A stretch of DNA of 55,318 nt. Source: Flavonifractor sp. An100. Its GTDB lineage: Bacteria > Bacillota > Clostridia > Oscillospirales > Oscillospiraceae. The DNA lies in the NCBI RefSeq assembly GCF_002161175.1, contig NZ_NFMA01000023.1, forward strand, positions 1 to 55,318, in the 5' to 3' direction. A program made the position numbers and the translations under genes. Below, piece after piece: positions 21,389-32,000 of the stretch. The notes below the pieces were generated by a model that saw only the letters and a program-made list of their open reading frames with translations, searched no databases and was not told the DNA's origin. How positions within the stretch are numbered: position 1 is the first letter of the stretch; the number at the start of each line of letters is the position of its first letter.

Positions 21389-23602
21389 TTAGTGCTTGGT
21401 GCGCTCCAGCATATGCAGAAGCAGTTCTTCGTTTTTCCCGGCAGCCCGGGTGAGAGCGGCAGAAGTATCTTTTAAATTGGCCAGAACCGCGTCGTAATCG
21501 GCCATCAGGGCATCCGCTCTGCGGATGGCCTCTGCCCCGTCAAAGCGCTCCACGTGGCCTGCAGCGGGGAGAGAGAGCTCCTTTAGATAGCTGTCTACCT
21601 TGGGGTCATAGACCAGGCCCATGGCAGGTACGGCCATCCGGGCGGCAAAAATCAACGTGTGCAGACGCATGGCCAGACACAGCCGCGCCTGTCCCAGGAC
21701 CGCCATCAGTTCCCGGGGCGTACAAGGCACGTCCAGGAGGCTGGAGGGCTCCTCCATCAGGCTTTGGACCTGCCGGGCGGTTTCCCGATCCCGGGTAGGC
21801 TGCATGAGGAGGAAGAGGACCTGAAGCCCGTGCTGGCGGGAAAGATGGTCACACAGACGGGCCAGCTCCTGGCAGAAGTTACCGGTGTCCCGCCACTCCC
21901 GCACGGAGACAGCCACAAAGGGCTTGCCTGGGACAAGGTTCGTTTGAGCCAGCAGCTCCATCCCACGCTGAGCCGGAGCGGGCGCCAGATGAAATACCGG
22001 ATCGGCGGTCACCAGCAGGTCGCTTCTGGTTACGCCCATATCTGCCAGTTCCCGGGCGGAGCTGTGGTCCCGGAGGGTGACTAAGCTAGCCCGCTCCACC
22101 ACCCGTTTTACTCTCCGGCGGTTGCCGGGGCGGCGGACCGGGCCAATACCATTGGCATAGAGCATCACGGGTTTCCCCAGCCATTCGGCACAGCGGATGA
22201 CGGATAGGTAGTAGAGCAGAGAGCGGGTGGAGGTGGTGTCCTGGAGAAGGCTTCCTCCACCGGAGAGGAGGGCGTCGCTTCGACGTAGGGCGGAGAAGAC
22301 GGACCAGAACCGGAACCGGGGAATTGCCTCCATGCCATATTGGGTCCTGGTAAGTTCTGGATCGTTGGACAGTACGGTGACAGCGATATCGTCGCTGGCC
22401 TCATGAATGGCCTGCTGAATTGCTTCCAGAATGGCGTCGTCCCCAGCGTTAGAAAAGCCGTAGTAGCCGCTCATGACCACCCGGTATTTCCTGCGCCGGA
22501 CCTGGTCATAGACGCGTAAGAAGTCCTGAGCCATCCGGCGCACCGAGTAGTAGTCGAAGATGACCTGCCGTCCATAAGCCCCTGCCTGCTCTTTCTCCTG
22601 GGGGGAAAGAGCAAAGGCGGCGCTGACGTCGGCCAGGAGAGTTTCGGGGGTGGACAGGGGCAGTCCACGGCAGCAGAAGTTGCCTGCCTGAGCCTCTGCC
22701 AGCTTTTCCGGCCCAAAGAGGCCGTGGTAGCCTTCATTGCCGGCCACGATCACCGGTTTTCCGGCCGACATGGCCTCCAGGGCGGCCCGGGATACCCCTA
22801 CAAACACCTGCCCTGCCGCCACGATCTCGTTGATATCGGTACGGGGACCGGCCATGGTCACGCAGTTCCGGCCAAGCTGGGCGTTGACCTGCTCGGCAAG
22901 GGCCTGGAGCTCGGCAAAGACATTTCCTCCTCCAGCAATGAGCAGCTGAATCCCTGGGACAGCCTGGCTGAGCTGGGGAGCGATCTGGATGAGCTGCCGA
23001 GCCACCATGGCCCGGTCGGCATCCATCCGGCTGACATAGGAGAGAATGGGCTGCTGGGGGTCCAGACCAAATTCTTGGATAACCCGCGCTCCAGAGACAG
23101 CGGGGGAAAACTTCTCCGTATCAATGCCGTTGATGGTAACGGAGATGTGCTCGGCAGGCAGGCCATATTCCCGAATTAGGTAGGCCTTGATGTCCTCAGA
23201 TACAGCGATGGTGCGCTCTCCCCAGTTGGTCAGGTAGCGCAGCATACCGCTGGCGTCAAAGACCCAGTGAGCGGTGGTGACAAAGGGGAATTTCAGCTGC
23301 TTTTGCAGACTTCCGCACAGGAAAGCGGGAATCCGGGCGTGGGCGTGGACCAGGTCGGGCTTTTCCTTTAACAGCACGTCCTTTAAAATACGGCGGGAGC
23401 GGAGCATGTCGCCCACATTGCGCCGGTGCATGGGGGCGTTATAGTGGCGGATGCCCGCAGCGGTGATTTCAGGGACGTACACGCCGCCGTTGGAGACGAC
23501 CACGATGTCGTGCCCCTGGTGCTTGAGCTCCTTAGCCAGCTCGACGATATGGGTTTCAGCTCCGCCGATGTCCAGGCCCATGGTGGCCATTAGGATCTTC
23601 AT
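21389..23602 (-). CDS. csaB: GT4 glycosyltransferase fused to CsaB-type pyruvyl transferase
   Basis: Residues 1-370 are a GT-B fold family 4 glycosyltransferase (GLDIGGAETHIVELAKEL, later ISVTINGIDTEKFSP and AMSAGKPVIVAGNEGYHGLF). Residues about 378-720 are a polysaccharide pyruvyl transferase (GYYGFSNAGDDAILEAI, LSGGGSLLQDTTSTRSL, ANGIGPV). CsaB adds 4,6-ketal pyruvate to secondary cell wall polymer, the ligand of SLH domains. The fused architecture would couple sugar transfer and pyruvylation. The last gene of its operon, it lies near a secreted SLH protein (29053-32097) that would need this modification. Confidence 0.88.
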   Translation of the reverse strand: MKILMATMGLDIGGAETHIVELAKELKHQGHDIVVVSNGGVYVPEITAAGIRHYNAPMHRRNVGDMLRSRRILKDVLLKEKPDLVHAHARIPAFLCGSLQKQLKFPFVTTAHWVFDASGMLRYLTNWGERTIAVSEDIKAYLIREYGLPAEHISVTINGIDTEKFSPAVSGARVIQEFGLDPQQPILSYVSRMDADRAMVARQLIQIAPQLSQAVPGIQLLIAGGGNVFAELQALAEQVNAQLGRNCVTMAGPRTDINEIVAAGQVFVGVSRAALEAMSAGKPVIVAGNEGYHGLFGPEKLAEAQAGNFCCRGLPLSTPETLLADVSAAFALSPQEKEQAGAYGRQVIFDYYSVRRMAQDFLRVYDQVRRRKYRVVMSGYYGFSNAGDDAILEAIQQAIHEASDDIAVTVLSNDPELTRTQYGMEAIPRFRFWSVFSALRRSDALLSGGGSLLQDTTSTRSLLYYLSVIRCAEWLGKPVMLYANGIGPVRRPGNRRRVKRVVERASLVTLRDHSSARELADMGVTRSDLLVTADPVFHLAPAPAQRGMELLAQTNLVPGKPFVAVSVREWRDTGNFCQELARLCDHLSRQHGLQVLFLLMQPTRDRETARQVQSLMEEPSSLLDVPCTPRELMAVLGQARLCLAMRLHTLIFAARMAVPAMGLVYDPKVDSYLKELSLPAAGHVERFDGAEAIRRADALMADYDAVLANLKDTSAALTRAAGKNEELLLHMLERTKH

Positions 23603-23629
23603 GTCAGATCCTCCTTCTTGTGATCCAGC

Positions 23630-24121
23630 TTACCCGATGGAGGTGACGACGCCGGTAAATTGGGCATAGGGGGTGTAGAAGTTCCGGGAGGAGTTGACCC
23701 CTAAATCATAGACCCGATTGAGCAGGTAGCGGCCGTCACTGAGAATGCCGCTGCCCTGGATGGTAAGCAGAAGATTGACGCCGTCCTCTACAGGAACGGT
23801 GTCCACGGTACCATCGTTAAACTCCGCCATTTTACCGCTGGGAAGCACTTCAATGGACACAATTTTTCCCAGGGTGCCACCGCTGCTGCGGTCCTGGTCG
23901 TACATATAGTCCCCTTCCCGGACGGCGTCAGCTACATAGTTGCGCACGCCGCTGGCCAGCACCTGATAGGTGATCTCGTTGTTGGTCACGCTGGTTCCAG
24001 TGTGGGTCTGGTTACTTTTAAAATAGAGTGCGGCGGCCAGAACCACTACCACCGCCAGGACCAGCACGTCGATGACGCTGATTTTGCCGAATAGCCGGCC
24101 GTTATGATCGATCAATTTCAT
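23630..24121 (-). CDS. DUF4330 membrane-anchored protein (second of pair)
   Basis: KLIDHNGRLFGKISVIDVLV begins a cytoplasmic start and one membrane segment (about residues 16-35), the DUF4330 signature; the rest is an extracytoplasmic strand-rich domain of about 120 residues. The stop of the related gene at 24121-24627 overlaps its start. DUF4330 genes often sit inside polysaccharide clusters; the function is unknown. It may be a partner of the polymerase or flippase (inference). Confidence 0.75.
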   Translation of the reverse strand: MKLIDHNGRLFGKISVIDVLVLAVVVVLAAALYFKSNQTHTGTSVTNNEITYQVLASGVRNYVADAVREGDYMYDQDRSSGGTLGKIVSIEVLPSGKMAEFNDGTVDTVPVEDGVNLLLTIQGSGILSDGRYLLNRVYDLGVNSSRNFYTPYAQFTGVVTSIG

Positions 24122-24627
24122 TACTCGCCCTCCCGTTCAATGGCAACAATGGGACCGCTGGCCATATAGCCCTCGCCCCGGATGTAGGCGGTGCCGCCCA
24201 CCCGCAGGGCATAGCCGCCGCCCAGTGTGATGGCCTCGTCCGTGATGGTGCAGGGGGACTCCACGGTAACCAGCACATCCTCATAGCCGGGGATGATGGT
24301 CAGGACATACTGCCGGCTGTTGTGGTCCAGCTGGAGGGACTGAGCGGGGACGACCTCAGAGGAAACTACGCTACCCAGCTCATAATTTTTAATGTTGTCC
24401 ACCAGTTTGTCTCCCGACTCAATGAGAGAACTGGTCCCTTCGATCCACTTCTGGAAGCGGACGGTATAGCGCACCGTGGAGGAGGCAGCAGCAGGGGTGC
24501 CCACAGAGGCGGTATCGGGTTTGAGGGCGGTCCAGAGAAGGAACGCGCCCACGGCCAGGGCCAGAACCAGGACGATGCCGTCAAACAGGTTCAGGCGCAG
24601 ACGGAATTTAGGGGTGTTGGATTCCAT
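24121..24627 (-). CDS. DUF4330-like membrane-anchored protein (first of pair)
   Basis: The layout is the same as its neighbour: RLRLNLFDGIVLVLALAV leads into a single membrane segment, followed by a strand-rich exterior domain with a 'VAPQ/VPAQSLQLD' type core. Sequence identity to the neighbour is low, so the pair diverged long ago or arose separately. It overlaps the neighbour by one base, suggesting coupled translation and perhaps a hetero-oligomer. It follows the GT4 gene directly. Confidence 0.65.
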   Translation of the reverse strand: MESNTPKFRLRLNLFDGIVLVLALAVGAFLLWTALKPDTASVGTPAAASSTVRYTVRFQKWIEGTSSLIESGDKLVDNIKNYELGSVVSSEVVPAQSLQLDHNSRQYVLTIIPGYEDVLVTVESPCTITDEAITLGGGYALRVGGTAYIRGEGYMASGPIVAIEREGE

Positions 24628-25749
24628 TTACTTGGCTCCTTTCAGGATAGTTCGATAGACAGTTTCAGTATTTCGGGCAAACACTTCTCCAGTGAAGCGG
24701 CTTTGGAAGGTCTCCTTGGCTTGGCGGCCCAGTGCTTGGCACTGCTTCGGATGGTCCATCAGCTGTGCCATGGCGTCGGCCAGAGCCCCACTGTTCCGGC
24801 TGGGGAAAATCAGGCCGTCCTTGTCCTGGGTGATAACAAAGGGGTTGCCTCCGTAGTCGCTGACGATGGAAGGCAGTCCCAGGCTCATTCCCTCCAGCAG
24901 GGCCATGCTGGTGGCCTCAGTGCCGTAGGAGACATTGAGCTGGGCATTGAGAATGCTCAGCAGGTCGGGCACGTCGGAGCGGAAGCCCAGCAGCTTGACC
25001 ACATCTCCGGAGCCGGTGTCCTGCACCGCCTGGGCCAGCTGGGACTCATAGCCGCCCGTCCCGGCGATGAGCACACGGAATTTGGAATAGCCTCGCTCCT
25101 TCAGGAGCTTTGCCGCTTCAATGAGGTACTTGTGGCCTTTGTACTCCTCCAGCCGGGCTAAAATGCCAAAGAGGAAGTCATCCGGCTGTACGCCCAGTTC
25201 CCGGCGCAGGTCCGCCTGGGCCTGGGGGGTAGTGGGCTGTAGGGGAGCCACGCCGTTCATGACCACGGTGATCTTTTTGGGAGAGATGCCGGCATCTGTG
25301 AGGTTATCCCGGGTGGCGGGGCTGACCGCGATGATGTGGTCGGCATAGTGTTCATTCACCAGTTTGTTGACCCAGCGCCCCGGTGGATACCGCAGCTTGG
25401 CGGGGACCGGGAAGGCGGAGTGGCGGCTGTATACCACCGGTACATGGCACCGCTTGGCTGCGATGCGGCCGGAGAGGGTGCCGTGGGTGTGGACCAGATC
25501 GGGCTTTACATGGCGGATGAGAGACTGGAGGGTCTTCACGTCGTCCTTGTGATAGGAGCGGTCGGCAATTCCGTCCACCTCCAATACCTGGGCTCCGGCC
25601 TGTTCCAGGGGCTCTTTGAGCAGGCTGCCCCGGGGGACGGCCACCAGAGTTTCAAACTGGGTGGTGTCGGCGTAGTGCAGGTAATTGAGAATGACCCGGC
25701 CTGCTCCGCCGATGTTGGTGTCACTGATGATATTCAGCACTCGAATCAT
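24628..25749 (-). CDS. GT4 family glycosyltransferase
   Basis: The 373-residue enzyme shows NIGGAGRVILNYLHY at the N-terminus, VHTHGTLSGRIAAK, and a C-terminal donor-binding domain with ILARLEEYKGHKYLIEAA and EGMSLGLPSIVSDYGGNP (the E-x7-E-like region of retaining GT-B enzymes). It transfers a nucleotide-activated sugar to the growing wall or surface polymer in the cytoplasm. The start overlaps the polymerase stop by 4 bp. The sugar specificity cannot be read from the sequence. Confidence 0.88.
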   Translation of the reverse strand: MIRVLNIISDTNIGGAGRVILNYLHYADTTQFETLVAVPRGSLLKEPLEQAGAQVLEVDGIADRSYHKDDVKTLQSLIRHVKPDLVHTHGTLSGRIAAKRCHVPVVYSRHSAFPVPAKLRYPPGRWVNKLVNEHYADHIIAVSPATRDNLTDAGISPKKITVVMNGVAPLQPTTPQAQADLRRELGVQPDDFLFGILARLEEYKGHKYLIEAAKLLKERGYSKFRVLIAGTGGYESQLAQAVQDTGSGDVVKLLGFRSDVPDLLSILNAQLNVSYGTEATSMALLEGMSLGLPSIVSDYGGNPFVITQDKDGLIFPSRNSGALADAMAQLMDHPKQCQALGRQAKETFQSRFTGEVFARNTETVYRTILKGAK

Positions 25750-27206
25750 GCCAGCAGCCTCCCTTCCGGAAGCTGGGAGCGGCGGGTGCTGGCGGCGCCC
25801 AGGGCCAGGAAAGCCCAGAAGAAGAACATCAGGCGGTAGTTATAAAAGGAGTAGTCGGTCATGGCCTGGACCATGAAGCCACACACGCCGGAGATACAGG
25901 CGGTCTGGAGCATACGGCTGGTCCAATCCTTCTCCCGGCTGAAGGCGGAGCACATCATCCGGAAGTAAACGAAGAGAAGAATCACGAATACGATCAAAGC
26001 CGCGATGCCTGCGTCGCAGACGATCTGAAGGAAGAGGTTGTGGGAGTGGGGGGCCACAATTCCGTTGTAGCTATAAGCGGGATAGACGGCGTTGAAGGCG
26101 GCGTCCCCGGGGCCAATGCCGCACAGCCAGTAGTCCTTCAGCATAGCCAGTACGCCCATCCAGATGTAGACCCGGTAGGAGGTGGAGTTGTCCGTCAGGT
26201 CTCCGATGCTGGTAAAGCGGGAGATGACCGTATCGGGGAGGACAAAGTACAGTGCAATGAGAGCGAAGGGGGCCAGCAAAATCAGCCTGGGGTTGAGGAA
26301 CAAAACGAACACCACTCCCGCAAAGAGAAGGGCCAGCCAAGCGCCCCGGGAGAAGGTAAGGATCATGCACAGGCACATGATGCCGCAGCAGCACAGGTAG
26401 AACACCCGCTTGCCCCAGGTTTTGGCCGACAGCAGGCAGGCACCACCCAGGGGGATGGTCAGCAGGAGATACTGGCCCAGCATGTTGGGGTTCTCCAAGG
26501 TGGAGGGCACCCGGAAGCTGATGCCGGAGAACATGTCGCTGTCCACCCAGGCCGCCGACTGGTAGCCCCAGCCGAAGATATATTGGAGGATACCGTAGAA
26601 GGAGATCAGGGTCCCCACCACTACCACCAGTACCACTAGGGTGTCCAGCTGGGAGCGGTTGGTGATGGAGTTATACAGAGCGATGGGGAAGAGAATAAAG
26701 GCTACTGTCAGAAGGCCGGGTTCCAGGCTGGCCTTCAGGTTGACCGAGAAGAGGGTGCCGGCCAGATAGACGGCGGCGTAGAGAATGATATAGCGGTTAA
26801 TGGGGGACCAGGTCAGGGGACGGTTTTTGTCCCGGACCAGGACAAGGAGTAGGGAGCAGTAGCTGATTGCTGCCAATCCCAGTACCAGTAGGGAGGGGCG
26901 GAAGACGCACAGGGCCGGGGCCAGCGCCACGGGAATGGCACACCACAGCCAGCTGTGGAGAAAGACGCTGCCGGTAAAGAGCTTGTCCAGGCGGAGCAGC
27001 TGATACAGCCGGCACAGCGCGCTCCGGATCAGAGACCATACCTTAAAAAAGAGGCTGCTCTCCGATGCGCTAGCTCCCCAACCTCTGGGGTTGAGGAACC
27101 AGTGGACAATGCCGCTGGAGCGCCACTGGTCCCCGAACCACAGGCACAGGGCCATCAGGGCGCGCCAGAAAAGGCTCCCGTTTAAAACGTGTTTGACTTG
27201 TTCCAT
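25746..27206 (-). CDS. O-antigen ligase/polymerase (Wzy/WaaL) family membrane protein
   Basis: The 486-residue, very hydrophobic protein has about ten membrane segments and the Wzy_C signature region near residues 330-390 (GVLAMLKDYWLCGIGPGDAA, then PHSHNLFLQIVCDAG). Members polymerise or ligate lipid-linked oligosaccharides on the outer membrane face. Placed between the MurJ flippase gene and a glycosyltransferase, it is the natural polymerase or ligase of this surface-polymer locus. The N-terminal 80 residues before the first segment are unusually long and amphipathic. Confidence 0.82.
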   Translation of the reverse strand: MEQVKHVLNGSLFWRALMALCLWFGDQWRSSGIVHWFLNPRGWGASASESSLFFKVWSLIRSALCRLYQLLRLDKLFTGSVFLHSWLWCAIPVALAPALCVFRPSLLVLGLAAISYCSLLLVLVRDKNRPLTWSPINRYIILYAAVYLAGTLFSVNLKASLEPGLLTVAFILFPIALYNSITNRSQLDTLVVLVVVVGTLISFYGILQYIFGWGYQSAAWVDSDMFSGISFRVPSTLENPNMLGQYLLLTIPLGGACLLSAKTWGKRVFYLCCCGIMCLCMILTFSRGAWLALLFAGVVFVLFLNPRLILLAPFALIALYFVLPDTVISRFTSIGDLTDNSTSYRVYIWMGVLAMLKDYWLCGIGPGDAAFNAVYPAYSYNGIVAPHSHNLFLQIVCDAGIAALIVFVILLFVYFRMMCSAFSREKDWTSRMLQTACISGVCGFMVQAMTDYSFYNYRLMFFFWAFLALGAASTRRSQLPEGRLLA

Positions 27207-27209
27207 GGC

Positions 27210-28772
27210 TTAACCTCGTTTCCGCAAGTGTTTCAACACAGAGAGAATCAGTTTGGCCTCGCTCAGACGCAGGCCGAGCGTAAGGAAGAAATAGACCAGT
27301 AGTCCGAACACCACACACACACCCAGAGACACCAATTCTCCCAGCTTACCGGTGGGGAGAACGGTGGTCAAACCGGAGAGCATGGCGGCAGTAGCCAGCC
27401 CCATGACCAGAGTGGCCAAGACCATTTTCAGAACGTCCCGGCCCATCGCTCCGTCCAGAATGGCCTCTCCCCGGTGTTGGAGGGGGAGAAGGAGGAGCAG
27501 GGCGTAAACGGTGGAGGAAACCGCAGAAGAAATAGCCAGACCGGCTACTTCCAGACGCTGTACCAGCACCATGCACAGCACCAGGTTTACTCCAATGGAG
27601 ACAGCTCCCGCTACCAAAGGGGTACGGCCGTCCTGGCGAGCGAAATAGGCCCGGCTGAGGATGTTTTGCAGGGCGTAGCCCACCATTCCAAGGGAGAGCC
27701 AGACCAGGGCGGTGGAGGTGATTTGAAGAGAGAACTCGTCAAAGGCGCCCCCGCCGTAGATAAAGGAGATGAGAGGACGGGCCACCACCATTAGACCGGC
27801 CGTCATGGGCAGTACGAAGAAGAGGCTGCTGCGCACCGTCTGACGTAGGGTGTCCCGAAACTCCCCCTGCTGGCCACCGGCGGTGAGCCGGGACAGGCGG
27901 GGAAAGATCACGTTGGTGATGGAGAGAATGAAGGTTCCCGCAATAACTAGATAGAGATTGTTGGAGTACTCCATGGCGGATACTCCGGCCCCATCGTAAA
28001 GACGGGAACCGAAGCGAGAGTTGATGACCAGGTTGATGGGCTGCACCCAGGTGGATACCATCACCGGGGCCATCAGGACAAAGACCTTCTTCATTCCCTC
28101 GGAGCGGAAGTCCCAGGAGGGACGGTACCGGTAGCCCAGACGGCGCAGGGGAGGAATTTGAATGAGACCCTGAATCAGCCACCCAACCAGATAGGCTCCA
28201 GCCAGGCCATAGATGCCCATGGACTGATTAAAAAAGAAAAAATAGGCAATGATGACTAGGTTGGACAGGGTGGACATGAGGGCGGGGGCGGTGAAGTGGT
28301 CCTGAGCCTGGAGAACGCCCACCAGAGAAAAGGCCACGCCGGAGAAAAAGAAGGTGGGGAACATCACCCGGGTCAGAGAGATGGCCAGGGCAGTGGTTTG
28401 GGGGTCCTCATAGTCGGCAAACAGGGTCACCAGGGGCTGGGGAAAGAGCATGCCCAGCAGGGTGAGGGAGGCAGTGAGTACCGCCATGATGGTGATAAAG
28501 CTGCCGGCAAAGCGAAAAGCCTCCTTTTTCCCCTTTTTCTCCAGATACTCGCTAAATACCGGGATAAAACAGGCGGCGATAGCAGAGGCAAATACCGCGT
28601 CAAAAAAGACACGGGGGATTCGACTGGCAGTAAAAAAGGCGTTGGCCTCCATCTGAGTGCTGTAATGCACGGCCAGCAGCCGGTCCCGGTATAGACCCAG
28701 GATCTTTCCTACCAGGGTAATGAGCATGACCACGCTTATGGTTTTGGTCGCGTTGTTCTGCCGTTCTTCCAC
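27210..28772 (-). CDS. murJ: MurJ/MviN-family lipid II flippase
   Basis: I start at GTG 28772 because AAGGAGGCGACGCC lies directly upstream and the longer frame crosses the promoter. The 520 residues contain about 14 membrane segments with MurJ motifs (KTISVVMLITLVGKILGLYR near the start, AFFTASRIPRVFFDAVFASA). The family flips lipid-linked precursors across the membrane. It could be the essential lipid II flippase or a paralogue serving the polysaccharide made by the downstream genes; context favours the latter. It is the first gene of the minus-strand envelope operon. Confidence 0.88.
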   Translation of the reverse strand: MEERQNNATKTISVVMLITLVGKILGLYRDRLLAVHYSTQMEANAFFTASRIPRVFFDAVFASAIAACFIPVFSEYLEKKGKKEAFRFAGSFITIMAVLTASLTLLGMLFPQPLVTLFADYEDPQTTALAISLTRVMFPTFFFSGVAFSLVGVLQAQDHFTAPALMSTLSNLVIIAYFFFFNQSMGIYGLAGAYLVGWLIQGLIQIPPLRRLGYRYRPSWDFRSEGMKKVFVLMAPVMVSTWVQPINLVINSRFGSRLYDGAGVSAMEYSNNLYLVIAGTFILSITNVIFPRLSRLTAGGQQGEFRDTLRQTVRSSLFFVLPMTAGLMVVARPLISFIYGGGAFDEFSLQITSTALVWLSLGMVGYALQNILSRAYFARQDGRTPLVAGAVSIGVNLVLCMVLVQRLEVAGLAISSAVSSTVYALLLLLPLQHRGEAILDGAMGRDVLKMVLATLVMGLATAAMLSGLTTVLPTGKLGELVSLGVCVVFGLLVYFFLTLGLRLSEAKLILSVLKHLRKRG

Positions 28773-28830
28773 GGCGTCGCCTCCTTGGTATATTGGGATG
28801 AGATGCAACAAAGTAAGCCGCAATCGACTT

Positions 28831-28859
28831 ATTGTACACCAAGAATACCCGTTTTTCAA
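28831..28859 (-). promoter_or_regulatory. Promoter of the envelope operon
   Basis: On the minus strand TTGAAA (28859-28854), a 17-base spacer and TACAAT (28836-28831). It reads into murJ, whose GTG is about 60 bases on. Confidence 0.8.
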
Positions 28860-28948
28860 CCTCTCCAGCCTGCCGTTTACAGCTTGTTCACACTTGGAGA
28901 AGCCGCGGGTTTTCCCAGGATAAGGGAGGCTTTTCTTCCTTTTTATCA

Positions 28949-28977
28949 TTGAAACCCGGGGAGCGACCTGCTATAAT
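28949..28977 (+). promoter_or_regulatory. Promoter of the SLH phosphodiester glycosidase gene
   Basis: TTGAAA (28949-28954), a 17-base spacer and TATAAT (28972-28977). It is divergent from the murJ promoter within a gap of about 280 bp, so both sides may be co-regulated. A small GGGCCTTCGGGCC hairpin lies in the leader. Confidence 0.85.
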
Positions 28978-29052
28978 AATTCACAATCGGGCCTTCGGGC
29001 CTAGGAAACTGAGGAAACCACCACTGGCTGATACATGATTAAAGGAGAACCC

Positions 29053-32000
29053 ATGAAAAAAACCGCACTTCCAAATCTGATGCGCCAGGGAGCCGCCTTG
29101 GCGCTGGCCATTTTGATGGCCGTTCCCACTGTGTATGCCTCTGCCGGAGAAACAAAGCTTCAAACGACATCGGAGCTGGTGGAGGGCCTTACTTACCACA
29201 ATACCATTACCGTAAATAATTCCAGCCGTGTAGAGAGCTTCTCCATGGAGCTGGAGGAGGACAGCCAGGCCTACCCCATTTTGCTTCAGGCCTCGGGGAC
29301 GGTTTACGGCGCGGCCACCATCAATAAGGCGGTCAGCTACGCCCAGGAATTGGGCTACCATGTATTAGGAGCTATCAATACCGACTTTTTTTCCACCTCC
29401 TCAGGGGTGCCCATCGGCATTGTGATCGAGGACAGAATCTATAAATCCAGCGCGGAGCATGAGAGCGCCATGATCATCACCGATGGGCAGGTCTCTCTGG
29501 TGGAGAGTCCCTCGGTGACCATGACTCTGATCAATCAGAGCACCGGAAAGGTGGTTGCCCCCCACCACCTGAACAAGTGGCGCAGCGAGTCCGGGGGGCT
29601 GTATGTGCTCAACGAGGACTTCTCTTCGGTCTCCACCCGAACCTCTACTCCGGGGTGGTATGTGCGGATGAAGCTGGTGGGGGGCAATCCCAACGATCCT
29701 TTGGGCATCTGGGGCAGCGGGGAGGAGGAGTCCACCGATCTGACCGTCAACTCCACCCTGACCCTCCAGGTTACCGAGCTCATTCAGTCCAGCGACCCCA
29801 TCACCATTGGGGAAGATGAGTATATTCTCACCGCGGCCGACGCCTCCGGATACTCGGAGACCTATCAAAGCTTTGCGGTGGGCGACCTGGTCACACTGAG
29901 CACCTCCTGCACCAACGAGGACCTGTCCAACTGCCAGTGGGCCGGGGGCGTGGGAGATGTGATGATCCGGGACGGAAAAATCACCGATACCTCCACCTGG
30001 AACTACCTCAATGACGGCCGTGCGCCCCGCACCGCCCTGGGGGTCAAGGAGGACGGCACCCTGTTGGTCTACGCCGTGGACGGGCGCCAGTCCGGGTATT
30101 CCGTGGGGCTGAGCCAGAAGGATCTGGCGGATGAGATGCTCCGGCAGGGCTGCGTCTGGGCGGTCAATCTGGACGGCGGCGGCTCCACCGCCATCTCGGT
30201 GTGGCTGCCCGGACAGTCCGGCCCAACGGTGCGCAATCTGCCCTCGGACGGCAAGCCCAGAAGCTGTGCTACATACCTGCTCCTGGTCACCGAAGAAACG
30301 GGGGATGGGGAGGCAGACCGCCTGGCGCTGAAGGAAGACGGCCTTGTGGTGCTGACCGGCTCCTCGGTCACTCTGCCCCAGGCCGTTGCCGTGGACAGCG
30401 GACTCAACCCCCTGGACGAAGAAATCGACGATTTGAGAATCACTTCGAAAGAGAACTTGGGGGACATTGAGGACGGGGTGTATACCGCCGGAGACCGGGC
30501 GGGTACCGACACCCTGAAGCTGTCCTCCCGGCATCTGGACGCGGAAGGGACCGCCCAGATCCATGTGGTGGATACCCTGACCTCCCTGACCATTTCCAGG
30601 GAGGGGAGCACCTCGGCCCTGAGCTCCATCACGGTGAAGCCGGGGGAGACCGTCCAGCTGGCGGCGACCGGTTCTTACTGGAACCGTACCGCCCTGCGGG
30701 ATTGGGATCCGGTCACCTGGACAGTGAAGGGCGATGTTGGCACCGTGGATGAGAATGGCCTGTTTACCGCCGGAAAGGAGGGCAGCGGTTCCATTACTGC
30801 CACAGCCGGTGGGGTGAGCCAGACCATCTCGATCTCCTTTACCAATGTCCATACGGACGTGACCCCCGACCACTGGTCCTATGAGGCGGTGGAGTACTGC
30901 TACAGCCACGGCATTGTGGGCGGCATTTCCTCCACAGAGTTTGGCCGGGACTACCAGATTCGCCGGGGCGACTTTATGCTCATGCTCTACGGAGCGGTGG
31001 GCAAGCCTGCCGTCCAGACCGGCTGCACCTTCACCGACGTGTCCTCCGGCGATTACTACTACACCGCCCTGGCCTGGGGCCAGAGCGTAGGTTTGGCCTC
31101 CGGAACGGGCGACGGAGCCTATTCCCCCACGCAGCCCATTACCCGGGAGCAGGCCTTTACCATCCTGCGCCAGGCCATGCCTCTGCTGGGCAAGGAGTGC
31201 CCGGATGCCAGCCTGACCGTGCTGGATCAGTTCTCGGATAAGGACCAGATTGCCGATTACGCCAAGGGCCATACCGCCACTCTGGTGGCCCAGGGGATCG
31301 TCAGCGGCAAGGGAACGGGGGTAGACCCCAAGGGCAACCTGACCCGGGCTGAGATGGCCGCGCTGATCTATCAGATCATGACCTATACCCCCATCACCGA
31401 CGTGCCCACCGATCCGGAGTCGGAACAGCCGGTGGAGCCGGAGCAGCCCACCGAACCGGAAGAGCCCCAGGAACCGGAAGAACCTCAGGAGCCGGAGCAG
31501 CCCGGTCAGTCGGAGCTTCCCGATCCTTCGGAGTATACTTTGAGCATGAAGCTCAGTGAGGTGACCCTGGCCTCGGGAGAGAGCCGGCAGCTGTCCGTCT
31601 CCCTGGACCCGGAGTGGGAGAACGCCCAGATCACCTGGAGCAGCGACGCCCCCGGCACCGCCCCTGTCACCGCCAACGGCGTGGTGACCAACATCTTCCC
31701 GGGCAGCGGTACGGCGGCTGTGACCATCACCGCCAGTTGGAACGGCTTGACGGCCAAGTGTACCGTTTACTGCCAGCAGGCCGCGCTGACGGGGACGGTG
31801 GTCAATGCAGAAAGCGGCTTGAATGTCCGCTCCGGCCCCGGCACAGACAACGCCGTAGTGGGAAGCCTGGCCAATGGCACCCGTGTGGTGGTGCTGAAGG
31901 CGGAAAACGGCTGGTGTCATGTGCTGTACCTGAATAAAAGCGGCCAGGCGGCCATGGGATATGTCTCCGGCCAGTACATCCAGCTCACCCAGCTGAGCCA

